DNA of 64,000 bases from JBFMFH01 sp964481395 (GTDB taxonomy: Bacteria; Acidobacteriota; Vicinamibacteria; Vicinamibacterales; JAKQTR01), in contig CAYZYG010000001.1 of NCBI GenBank assembly GCA_964481395.1, forward strand, positions 1-64,000, read 5' to 3'. Positions 48,101 to 56,882 of this stretch are shown here, in pieces (the stretch's first letter is position 1; every line of letters begins with the position of its first letter). The position numbers and the translations under genes are program-made. Under the pieces are notes generated by a model. The model ran no database searches. It saw nothing but the letters and a program-made list of their open reading frames with translations, and had not been told where the DNA came from.

Positions 48101-48667
48101 GCGGTGCTCTACTTCGCCGGGTACAAGAAGGGAGAAGACCTCTTCAAGCGGGAGGAGGTGGAAGCGGGAACGGATCAGGTCATCTGGACGACCGATGCCG
48201 GAGCCGCGATCGAGCCTCACAGGCCTCAGGATGCCCATTTCCGCGGCAACATCGTCCAGGCGATGCTGGCCTATGCCAGAGGCGACCTGGGTGACACGCT
48301 CGTCCCGCTGCCATCCATCGACCGCCTCATCGTGATTGGCTCGGATCGCATGATGTCCGCCGTGAAGGCGGCGCGCCTGACCGTCCTCGAGCCCTACCTG
48401 AAGGACAACCATATCGCCATAGCCAGCATCAACTCGCCCATGCAGTGCATGATGAAGGAAGTGTGCGCGCAGTGCCTGCAGCGCCACGTGGATCCCAAGA
48501 CCGGCGAAGAGACGATCATCTTTACCTGCTTCAACCAGGATCAGCACATGGACCGCGTCGACTTCCCCAACCTGTCGGCGCGCCTCCGCCAGAACACGGT
48601 CAAGGAGAAACTCTCGAGCCTGTGGCTTGACAGACTGCTGGCCGAGCGTCCCCTGCCCCACGTGTAG
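45104..48667 (+). CDS. Fused flavin/iron-sulfur oxidoreductase: GltD/NfnL-like plus PyrK/NfnS-like domains with a novel N-terminal domain
   Basis: The 1187-residue protein has three parts. Residues 1 to about 255 form a domain I do not recognise. Next is a GltD/NfnL-like module. It has eight cysteines able to hold two [4Fe-4S] clusters (261, 264, 272, 295; 327, 335, 338, 342), an FAD-binding GLGPAG at 401 and a second dinucleotide fold VVIGGGLTAIDTATE from 572. From about 858 comes a ferredoxin-reductase/PyrK-like module with EPGQFYRLQNF, LLAGGGLGNAVLFSIAKAL and a C-terminal cysteine set C1115-x5-C1121-x2-C1124-x17-C1142 for a [2Fe-2S] cluster. NfnL and NfnS, which bifurcate electrons between NADPH, NAD and ferredoxin, are normally separate chains. 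The gene stands alone with its own promoter. The reaction is inferred, not shown. Confidence 0.8.
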   Translation: MPHPTPRSPALTLGVPGFSYADLYDPNRLVDLHEEFGRRVESADPDLWSAWCAFRDAPAGSRPAPEVSLLYVRMAPHVSRFVAMLFGVTPECEALAHATRDEAVLFRFKVEFVRRRVVPLLKSGPPTAAAEDDAVVRRLIDGQYPSDAEMAVARAGCLLLEREALLPGDDDHRERAEVGAAIEALKRWCAARLHDPAYESWVVFRLPATVDVFSLVPVERTDPSVPTAMTGPASRLRRRDGFGLTDARMTDREVLSEIHYCVLCHEREKDSCSKGLRDTSGRTQVNPLGIPLAGCPLEEKISEMHMVRKHGDAIGALAIVTVDNPLCAGTGHRICNDCMKACIFQKQAPVNIPQVETGVLTDVLRLPWGVEIYGLLTRWNPLNVRRPYALPPNGRKVLVVGLGPAGYALAHYLVNEGFGVVGIDGLKIEPPPDALTGTSTTPPQPVRDWSVLYNALDRRPLEGFGGVSEYGITVRWDKNFLTLLHLLLARRRMLRMYGGVRFGGTLSLDEAWAAGFDHIAIAAGAGRPTILDMKNTLLRGIRQASDFLMALQLTGAFKREALANLQVRLPAVVIGGGLTAIDTATEVMAFYPQQVEKILHRYEGLSATLGEERLRAVFDAEELEMLDEFIGHGRGVRAERARAAAAGEAPEFASLVRKWGGVSLVYRKAMVDSPAYRLNHEEIIKSLEEGIRFVECLNPEEAIPDEHGHVSAVRFREQVHENGRWRDGEGVVTMPARAVFVAAGTTPNVTYEREYPGTFALDDRRRFFKPHVARRTEPGRFELEPAAEGFFTSHARDGRFVTYYGDNHPRYAGNVVKAMASARDGYPEIVKLFQDSPLSTTVGERIADWDRLAAAFDADFLARVERVDRLTPSIVEVVVRAPAAARRFEPGQFYRLQNFETRSPVLGAAPDGPRMLMEGLALTGAWVDKAQGLLSMIALEMGVSSRLCAYLQPGDPVVVMGPTGAPTEIPAGERVLLAGGGLGNAVLFSIAKALKANGNAVLYFAGYKKGEDLFKREEVEAGTDQVIWTTDAGAAIEPHRPQDAHFRGNIVQAMLAYARGDLGDTLVPLPSIDRLIVIGSDRMMSAVKAARLTVLEPYLKDNHIAIASINSPMQCMMKEVCAQCLQRHVDPKTGEETIIFTCFNQDQHMDRVDFPNLSARLRQNTVKEKLSSLWLDRLLAERPLPHV

Positions 48668-48795
48668 GGTCGGGGATTGGGGATTGGAAGGGGATTGGGC
48701 CGGGTCGGCCCCAGGGCTCACCCGTCCCTGGGGCCGCTGCTCCCGCCTCCTGTCGCCTGTCTCCTGTCTCCTGACTCCTGACTCCTGACGACTGT
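48668..48795. repeat. Heptad-rich convergent spacer
   Basis: 48672-48700 holds GGGGATT units and 48750-48795 holds CCTGTCG/CCTGTCT/CCTGACT units, two arrays of the window-wide period-7 family in opposite orientation around a hairpin. Confidence 0.75.
48707..48735. terminator. Hairpin between convergent genes
   Basis: A perfect 10-base stem GGCCCCAGGG/CCCTGGGGCC (48707-48716 and 48726-48735) with a nine-base loop, placed between two convergent genes. There is no following T-run on either strand, so if it stops transcription it would be by structure alone or with Rho. Confidence 0.55.
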
Positions 48796-51700
48796 CTATT
48801 TGACCAGCCCCAGCTTCCTTCTCAGCAGCTCCTTGTTGAGCGCTGCGACGTCGGTCTTCACCAACGCATCCAGCTTCGCGAGCTGCGCGTCCAGTCGGCC
48901 CGACAGTTCCTTGAAGACCGTGCGCGACTGCTCCGTCGGCTTGCCGTCGCCAGCCTCCACGACCCCCTGCAGTGCCGCCAGTTTGTTGTTCAGCTTGATC
49001 GGGAAGTTCAGCGGGTCCTGGCTGCTCTGATTGCGGTACTGATAGATCTCGCCCTCGACGGCCGTCAGCGCCTCCACCAGCGCGTCGGCGGCGACGACGG
49101 GCTTCGACGGTTTCTTCCCCTTCTCCTTCTCCCGCATCGCGTCCGCACGCTCCCTGATCTGCGTCTTCAGACCCCGGATGCGGACGACCGTTTCGTTCGC
49201 CTGGCTGACACGGTCACGGATCTCCGAGGCCAGTTCATACTGCGCCTGGAGATCCGCATCGGTCACGCCCGCGAGGGCCGGGTTCCGCCGGATGGCGAAC
49301 GACTCCGTCCTCGTCTGTCCGCCGGCGGTCAGCCGGACCTGGTACGTCCCTGGCGGGAGCATCGGCCCGCGCGTGCTCGCGGCCCACAGGATCATCCCCG
49401 GGAACTCTTTGGCGCCTGCGGCCCGCATGTCCCATGTGAAGCGGTTCAGTCCGGCCCTGGTGGCGACCTGAGGGGCACGACCCCGGAAGAACTCCTCATC
49501 GGACGCCGCGCCGGCAGGCTTGTCGCCCGTCTTCGCCTCGCCGGCGAACGACACCAGCACCTGGCCCTGTCCGTCGAGAATCTCGATCGCAACCTTGTCC
49601 GCGGCCGCTTTGAGGAAGTAGTCGATGGCGACGTTGCGGCTGACGCCGCGCACCGCATCGGCCGGATCGAACAGGTGCACCTCGGCGTCGACCAGCCCCG
49701 GCTTGAGCTGCCGCAGCACCGCTACGTTGTCGAAGATGTAGAAGGATCGGCCGTGGGTGCCGATGACGACGTCGTTTTCCGTCGCCACGATCCCGTGCAC
49801 CGGCGTCACAGGCAGGTCGAGGCGCAGCGACTGCCAGCGTCCCCCGTCGTCGAACGACACGTAGACACCATGCTCCGTGCCCAGGTACAGGAGCCCCGGG
49901 CGTTTCACGTCCTCCCGGATGCTGCGGGCGAAATCGTCGGCCGGCAACCCACCGACGATGCGCGTCCACGTCCCGCCGTAGTCATTCGTCCGGTAAACGT
50001 ACGGTCCGCGATCGCCCCGCTGGTACCGGTTGGCCGCGACGTACGCCGTACCGGGCTTGTGCGGCGACGCTTCGATCAGGCTGATTCGCGCGAACTCCGG
50101 CAGATCTCCCGGCGTCACGTTCTGCCAGCTTTTCCCGCCGTCGCGCGTCACGTGGACCAGGCCGTCGTCCGATCCCGCCCAGATGGTGTCGCCGTCGTGC
50201 CGCGAGGGCGCGATCGTGAAGACCGTGGCGTAGGTTTCAACGCCCGTCTGGTCGAGCGTAATCGGACCGCCAGACGGCCCCATCGTCGACGGGTCGTGGC
50301 GCGTCAGGTCGGGGCTGATGCGTTCCCAGCTCTGGCCCTCGTTCGTCGTCTTCCAGACGTGCTGCGACCCGACGTACAGCACGCGCGGGTCGTTCGGCGA
50401 GAAGACGATCGGAAAGGTCCACTGGAACCGCTCCGCGATGTCCGAGGACGAGTGCCCCATCGGGTTGTCGGGCCAGACGTTCACGGCGCGGGTGTGGCCG
50501 GAGCGGCGGTCGAAGCGCGTCAGGTAGCCGCCGTAGCTGCCGGCGTAGAAGATGTCGGGGTCGCGGGGGTCCGGCGCGATGTATCCGCTCTCGCCGCCCC
50601 CAACGGCGTAGAGTTCGCCCTGGCCGCTGCTCGACACGCAGGCCGTGCTGTTGTCCTGCTGGGCGCCGCACACGTGGTACGGCACGTCGGTGGTCACGAA
50701 GGCGTTGTAGAACTGGGCCGTCGCGAAGTCCTGGTCGGTCCACGACTCGCCGCCGTTCACCGAGACGTTCGCCCCACCGTCGTTGGCGTTGATCATCCGC
50801 TTCGGATCGTCCGGGGCGATCCACAGATCGTGGTTGTCCCCGTGCGGCACGCGGATGGTGGCGTAGGTCTTCCCGGCGTCCGTCGAACGGTAGAAGCCGG
50901 TGTTCAGGACGTAGACCGTGTCTCTGGACTTGGGATCCGCATAGATGCGCGTGTAGTAGAAGGCCCGCTGACGAAGACGACGCTCGTCGTTCACCTGCCG
51001 CCACGTCGCACCCGCGTCATCCGAGAGGAAGACGCCTCCCTTCTCGTTCTCGACGATCGCGTACACGCGGTTCACGTCCGCCGGCGAGACGGACACGCCC
51101 ACCTTGCCCCAGATGCCGGCCGGAAGACCGGGGTTCTTCGTGAGTTCCGCCCAGGTATCCCCGCCGTCCGTCGACTTGAACAGCCCGCTGCCAGGCCCCC
51201 CGCTCGAGAGCGAGTGGGGCGTCCGGTACACCTCCCACAAGGCGGCGTAGAGGACCTGCGGATTGCCCGGGTGCATCGACAGGTCGACGCCTCCCGTCCT
51301 GTCGTCGCGGAAGAGAATGCGCTGCCACGTCTTCCCGCCGTCCTTCGACCGATACACGCCCCGGTCCGGGCCCGACGCGTAGGGATGGCCGAGGGCAGCG
51401 ACGTACACCAGGTCGGGGTTGGTCGGATGCACGCTGATGCGGGCGATAGCCATCGACTCCTTGAGCCCGCTGTGCGCCCAGGTGCGCCCACCGTCCGTCG
51501 ATTTGTACACGCCGTCGCCCTGGATGATGTTGCCCCGCAGTTGCGTCTCGCCCATGCCGGCGTACACCACGTCCGGATTCGACGGCGCGACGGCCACGGC
51601 GCCCACCGACGAGGACTCGAAATGCCGATCCGAGACGGCGCGCCACGTCGTGCCTCCGTCGGCCGTCTTCCAGAGGCCGCCGCCCGTCGCCCCGAAGTAG

Positions 51701-51903
51701 TACTCGAAGGGCCGGGTCTGGCTGCCGGCCACGGCCGTCGACCGTCCGCCCCGGGCCGGGCCGATGCTTCTCCAGCGAAGGCCGGAGAACAGACTCTCCG
51801 GGTAGGCCGATTGCTGCTGGGCGGACGGCGTCCAGCTCTGCCATACGGCGATTCCCGACAGGGTGGCCACTACGACTGCCGCTCGCAACCAGGTTCGTCG
51901 CAT
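48796..51903 (-). CDS. Secreted sortilin/BNR-type beta-propeller protein
   Basis: The 1035-residue protein has a signal peptide (hydrophobic to about 22, then WTPSAQQQ), followed by two large propellers built of sortilin/BNR-like repeats (GVYKSTDGGRTWAHSG, GLFKSTDGGDTWAEL, HVTRDGGKSWQNVTPGD). A C-terminal beta-sandwich region (about 740-880) and a helical tail of about 120 residues follow. Such proteins are often labelled glycosyl hydrolase, but no catalytic motif is evident and the ligand is unknown. ATG 51903 has AAGGAG about nine bases upstream. Two good promoters lie upstream. Confidence 0.8.
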   Translation of the reverse strand: MRRTWLRAAVVVATLSGIAVWQSWTPSAQQQSAYPESLFSGLRWRSIGPARGGRSTAVAGSQTRPFEYYFGATGGGLWKTADGGTTWRAVSDRHFESSSVGAVAVAPSNPDVVYAGMGETQLRGNIIQGDGVYKSTDGGRTWAHSGLKESMAIARISVHPTNPDLVYVAALGHPYASGPDRGVYRSKDGGKTWQRILFRDDRTGGVDLSMHPGNPQVLYAALWEVYRTPHSLSSGGPGSGLFKSTDGGDTWAELTKNPGLPAGIWGKVGVSVSPADVNRVYAIVENEKGGVFLSDDAGATWRQVNDERRLRQRAFYYTRIYADPKSRDTVYVLNTGFYRSTDAGKTYATIRVPHGDNHDLWIAPDDPKRMINANDGGANVSVNGGESWTDQDFATAQFYNAFVTTDVPYHVCGAQQDNSTACVSSSGQGELYAVGGGESGYIAPDPRDPDIFYAGSYGGYLTRFDRRSGHTRAVNVWPDNPMGHSSSDIAERFQWTFPIVFSPNDPRVLYVGSQHVWKTTNEGQSWERISPDLTRHDPSTMGPSGGPITLDQTGVETYATVFTIAPSRHDGDTIWAGSDDGLVHVTRDGGKSWQNVTPGDLPEFARISLIEASPHKPGTAYVAANRYQRGDRGPYVYRTNDYGGTWTRIVGGLPADDFARSIREDVKRPGLLYLGTEHGVYVSFDDGGRWQSLRLDLPVTPVHGIVATENDVVIGTHGRSFYIFDNVAVLRQLKPGLVDAEVHLFDPADAVRGVSRNVAIDYFLKAAADKVAIEILDGQGQVLVSFAGEAKTGDKPAGAASDEEFFRGRAPQVATRAGLNRFTWDMRAAGAKEFPGMILWAASTRGPMLPPGTYQVRLTAGGQTRTESFAIRRNPALAGVTDADLQAQYELASEIRDRVSQANETVVRIRGLKTQIRERADAMREKEKGKKPSKPVVAADALVEALTAVEGEIYQYRNQSSQDPLNFPIKLNNKLAALQGVVEAGDGKPTEQSRTVFKELSGRLDAQLAKLDALVKTDVAALNKELLRRKLGLVK

Positions 51904-51992
51904 CTGAGGGTTCTCCTTCGGAGAGCCGGACCGCGCTCCGACTTCGAGGCGCTGCGTCCGGCGATCGGGCGCACGTGGTACAGGGTCCCAGA

Positions 51993-52021
51993 ATCGTACG
52001 CAAGAGGACGGCTCGAGACAA
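51993..52021 (-). promoter_or_regulatory. Proximal promoter of the sortilin-propeller gene
   Basis: On the minus strand TTGTCT (52021-52016), 17-base spacer, TACGAT (51998-51993). The leader would be about 83 bases. Confidence 0.45.
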
Positions 52022-52166
52022 GTGGCGCCAGGGCGGCGTCGCGCCGCGTTCCGGACCATTCTGCCGGGGGGCCGCAGCTTCGGGGGTGGCAGCCATGATC
52101 CGGCGGCGCGGTACGAAGCGCCGCCCCGACAGGCACTGCCGACGTGGGGGTCGTTGGGGTGAGCCG

Positions 52167-52195
52167 ACTATAGATCTCGCGGGCTCCCCTGTCAA
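52167..52195 (-). promoter_or_regulatory. Distal, near-consensus promoter of the sortilin-propeller gene
   Basis: On the minus strand TTGACA (52195-52190), 17-base spacer, TATAGT (52172-52167): the best -35/-10 pair seen in the window. It would give a leader of about 257 bases before ATG 51903. Confidence 0.65.
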
Positions 52196-52321
52196 ACGCC
52201 GCGGGTCACGGTACGCTGCGGGCCGCGCCACACCCGCCGCCACTGCCCGGCCGCGCGGGTCGCCTTGCCGGCTTCCCCCGGCCTGTGACAAGGTAGAACG
52301 ATACTCTCCATGGAAGAGCCG

Positions 52322-53410
52322 ATGTCCCAGAACCCACTGCGCCTGAGGAGCATCCATCACGTCGAACTCTGGGTGGGCAACGCCAGACAGGCGGCGTACT
52401 ACTACCGGCGGGCCTTCGGGTTCGCGCCGTTCGCCTACGCCGGCCTCGAAACCGGTCGCCGCGACGCGACGTCGTACGCCCTGCAGCAGGGCAAGGCCCG
52501 GCTCGTGCTGACGAGCGCGTTCGATCCGGACGACCCCGTCAGCGACCACGTCCGGCGCCACGGCGACGGCGTCCGCGACATCGCGTTCCTCGTCGACGAC
52601 GCGGACGCAGCGTTCGCCGAGGCGGTGCGCCGCGGGGCGACCGCCGTGTCGGCCCCGGCGGACCGTACCGACGCGGGTGGGACGATTCGTCACGCCGCGA
52701 TCGCGACCTACGGCGATACGATCCACTCGTTCATCTCGTACCGGGACTACACGGGGCCGTTTCTGCCAGGCTTCGCCGCGCGATCGGTGGCCGCGGACGA
52801 CGCCGGGCTCCTGCGCATCGACCACATGGTCGGCAACGTCGAACTCGGCCGCATGAACCACTGGGCCGCCTGGTACAGCGATGTGCTCGGATTCACGCGT
52901 TACATCAGTTTCGATGACAAGGACATCTCGACCGAATACAGCGCACTGATGTCGATCGTCATGTCCGACGAGTCCCACGCGATCAAGTTCCCGATCAACG
53001 AGCCGGCACTCGGCAAGCGCAAGAGCCAGATCGAGGAGTACCTGGACTACTACCGCGGTCCCGGCGTTCAGCACATCGCGCTGCTGACCAACGATATCGT
53101 GGCCACCGTCCGGCGTCTCCGGGCGAACGGGGTCGACTTCCTCAGCGTCCCCGGCAGCTACTACGACGCCCTGGCCGCCCGCGTCGGGCCCATCGACGAG
53201 GCCTTCGACGAGATTCGCGAACTGGGCATCCTGGTCGATCGCGACGAAGAAGGGTACCTCCTGCAACTGTTCACGAAACCCGTCGAGGACCGGCCGACGC
53301 TGTTCTTCGAGATCATCCAGCGCCGCGGCAGCCGCGGATTCGGAAAGGGGAACTTCAAGGCGCTGTTCGAATCCATCGAACGCGAGCAGGCACTGAGGGG
53401 AAACCTGTAG
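52322..53410 (+). CDS. hppD: 4-hydroxyphenylpyruvate dioxygenase
   Basis: This enzyme converts 4-hydroxyphenylpyruvate to homogentisate in tyrosine breakdown. The 362-residue protein has two vicinal-oxygen-chelate domains. The iron ligands are His168 (RIDHMVGNV), His251 (VQHIALLT) and Glu330 (LFFEIIQR). The C-terminal motif GFGKGNFKALFESIEREQ is characteristic. ATG 52322 is preferred because GGAAGAG lies directly upstream; ATG 52310 adds four residues. It is the first gene of the homogentisate operon, 40 bases before hmgA. Confidence 0.95.
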   Translation: MSQNPLRLRSIHHVELWVGNARQAAYYYRRAFGFAPFAYAGLETGRRDATSYALQQGKARLVLTSAFDPDDPVSDHVRRHGDGVRDIAFLVDDADAAFAEAVRRGATAVSAPADRTDAGGTIRHAAIATYGDTIHSFISYRDYTGPFLPGFAARSVAADDAGLLRIDHMVGNVELGRMNHWAAWYSDVLGFTRYISFDDKDISTEYSALMSIVMSDESHAIKFPINEPALGKRKSQIEEYLDYYRGPGVQHIALLTNDIVATVRRLRANGVDFLSVPGSYYDALAARVGPIDEAFDEIRELGILVDRDEEGYLLQLFTKPVEDRPTLFFEIIQRRGSRGFGKGNFKALFESIEREQALRGNL

Positions 53411-53450
53411 GAACAGGGACCGGGGACCAGGGACGGGGAGAGACCGACAG
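53411..53450. repeat. GGGACCG-type heptads in the hppD-hmgA spacer
   Basis: Near-tandem GGGACCG/GGGACCA/GGGACGG units fill the 40-base spacer between hppD and hmgA, immediately before the hmgA start codon; the purine-rich end (GGGGAGAGA) may serve as its ribosome-binding site. Confidence 0.6.
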
Positions 53451-54620
53451 ATGCCGATCTATCACACGCTCGGGAGCATTCCGCGGAAGCGCCACGTCGT
53501 GTTCAGGCAGCCGAACGGGCTCCTCTATACCGAGGAACTCGTCGGCAACAAGGGGTTCACGGGGCCCGCGTCGCTCGTCTACCACGTGAATCAACCGACG
53601 CAGGTCCTCAAGGTCGAGCCCGTCTGCGGGCTCGACTGGGAATCCGATCCCGATCCGACGTTCCGGAACCGGCACTTCCGGACGGCGCGCCTCGCGCCCG
53701 CGGCAAGCCTCACGCGCGACCGCGTTCCGCTGCTGTTCAACGCGGATGTCGCCCTGTCCTTCGTCGCGCCCACGGAAGACGATGCCCACTTCTATCGGAA
53801 CGCTCAGGGCGACGAGTTGATCTACGTCAGCGACGGGGAGGGCGTGCTCGAGACGCCCCTCGGCGAACTGGCATTCTGGCGGGGCGACTATCTCGTCATC
53901 CCGCGCGGCATCCTGTACCGGTGCCGCTTCACCACGCGCCCCGCACGCTGCCTCGTCATCGAGAGCCGCGGCTACATCCGCACGCCGCATCGCTATCGGA
54001 ACGAGCACGGTCAACTGACCGAGAACGCCCCCTACTCGGAGCGCGACATTCGCCGTCCGTCGGGGCTGCAGACCGTTGACGAACACGGCGAGTTCCACAT
54101 CCTGGTCAAGCGAGACAATCGCCTGACGCGAGTCGTGGTCGATCACCACCCCTTCGACGTCGCCGGCTGGGACGGGTACTACTACCCGTGGGCCTTCAAC
54201 ATCCACGACTTCGAACCCCGCGTGGGTCGCGTCCACCTGCCCCCTCCGGTCCATCAGACCTTCGAGGGAGACGGGTTCGTCATCTGCTCCTTCTGTCCGC
54301 GGCCCTACGATTTCGACCCGCTCGCGGTCCCGGTGCCGTACAACCACTCGAACGTGATGTCCGACGAGGTCCTGTACTACGCCAGCTCGGAGTTCATGAG
54401 CCGCAAGGGCATCGAGTACGGCTCCATCACGCTGCATCCCGACGGTGTGCCGCACGGCCCGCACCCGGGCAGGACCGAGGCCTCGCTCGGACAGACCCGC
54501 ACGGACGAGCTTGCGGTCATGCTGGACACGTTCGCGCCGCTCAGGGTGGCGACGCCGGCCCTCGGCATCGAGGATCACAGCTACTACCGGTCCTGGATCG
54601 CCGACGATCCACGACCCTAG
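53451..54620 (+). CDS. hmgA: Homogentisate 1,2-dioxygenase
   Basis: This enzyme opens the homogentisate ring to give maleylacetoacetate. The 389-residue protein has the cupin-type core with the iron-site region PPVHQTFEGDGFVICSFCPR and the later VPHGPHPG motif. The start ATG 53451 gives the compact N-terminus MPIYHTLGSIPRKRHVVFR usual in bacterial forms. It lies between hppD and the unknown gene of the same operon. Confidence 0.95.
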   Translation: MPIYHTLGSIPRKRHVVFRQPNGLLYTEELVGNKGFTGPASLVYHVNQPTQVLKVEPVCGLDWESDPDPTFRNRHFRTARLAPAASLTRDRVPLLFNADVALSFVAPTEDDAHFYRNAQGDELIYVSDGEGVLETPLGELAFWRGDYLVIPRGILYRCRFTTRPARCLVIESRGYIRTPHRYRNEHGQLTENAPYSERDIRRPSGLQTVDEHGEFHILVKRDNRLTRVVVDHHPFDVAGWDGYYYPWAFNIHDFEPRVGRVHLPPPVHQTFEGDGFVICSFCPRPYDFDPLAVPVPYNHSNVMSDEVLYYASSEFMSRKGIEYGSITLHPDGVPHGPHPGRTEASLGQTRTDELAVMLDTFAPLRVATPALGIEDHSYYRSWIADDPRP

Positions 54621-54631
54621 CGATCGACCAC

Positions 54632-55548
54632 ATGCGCGCACTCAGGGCCCTGCTCACAGGCGGCGTGGACTACGCCGGACTGTACCCGCCCGCCAGCCTC
54701 GGCTTGGAGTCCGCCGTCCGGAGGTACGCCGCGCACGGGCGCGGACCTGCGTCGTGGATGCTCGGCCGCTTCGTGGTTCCCGTGGATCGGCTCGACGACG
54801 TGGCCGCCGCTCTGGCGGCGGGGGGGCCGATGCCGGCCCCGTGGCGCCTGGCGGCCACCGGCACGTCGACCGCCGAGGATGACCTCGAGCGGATCAGCGC
54901 GTTCAAGCGCCGGACGGACCAGGACACCGCCGGCCCGGTACGCGTCGACGTCTTCGAAACCAAGGTCTCGCAGGAGGAGGAGATCGGCCGCCTGGCGGCA
55001 CGCATCGGCGGAGATCTGCGGCTCGTCTGCGAAATCCCGGCAGCGGCACCCGCCGCCCTTCGCCAGTGGCTCCGGGTCCTCGCACAGCACGGCGCGGCAG
55101 CCAAGATCCGGGCGGGCGGCCTGACGCCCGTGGCCATCCCCCCGGTCAGCCGCATGGCGGGCTTCATCTGGGCCTGCGCGCGCGAAGGGGTTCCGCTGAA
55201 GGCCACCGCCGGCCTGCATCATCCCATACGCTCCCGACGCCCCCTGACCTATCTGCCCGACAGCCCGGTCGCGACCGTGCACGGGTTCCTGAATGTGTTC
55301 GTCGCCGCCGCCCTCGCGGCCTCGTTCGCCGACGCGCTCGCCGACGCGGACGCCCTCCGCCTCCTGGTAGACGTGCTCGCCGAAGAAGACCCCGACGCGT
55401 TCACGTTCGATGACGAGGGCATGGGATGGCGCGAGCACCGTGTCGCCCTCGCCGCGATCGCGTCGCTCCGCGCGCACGCCGCGCTCGGTTTCGGGTCGTG
55501 CTCGTTCGACGAGCCGCTCGACGGTCTGAGGAAACTGGGCTATCGCTT

Positions 55549-55552
<4 letters not shown>
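54632..55552 (+). CDS. Uncharacterised protein of the homogentisate operon, candidate maleylacetoacetate-step enzyme
   Basis: I do not recognise a named family for this 306-residue protein. It has no signal peptide or membrane segment. Visible conserved-looking blocks are VDYAGLYPPASLGLESAVRR near the start, WMLGRFVVPVDRLDDV, AAKIRAGGLTPVAIPP, VPLKATAGLHHPIRS and VHGFLNVFVAAALA, followed by an acidic helical tail. The spacing of short strands and helices suggests an alpha/beta barrel, which is a guess. It starts 11 bases after hmgA and overlaps fah by four bases (GTGA), so it is translationally coupled to fah. No glutathione-type maleylacetoacetate isomerase is present, and this gene occupies that place. 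Confidence 0.75.
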
Positions 55553-56880
<1,328 letters not shown>

Positions 56881-56882
56881 GG

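Larger units (their letters stand above)
51904..52321. other. Divergent regulatory spacer, no gene seen
   Basis: The stretch between the propeller gene and hppD carries two minus-strand promoters (listed separately) and a weak GATACT box at 52300-52305 upstream of hppD. Open frames crossing it are extensions of neighbours with no family resemblance. Confidence 0.6.

Noticed and set aside
48796..51903. Glycosyl hydrolase function for the propeller protein
   Set aside because: Sortilin/BNR repeats often attract this label, but no catalytic residues of a hydrolase family could be identified.
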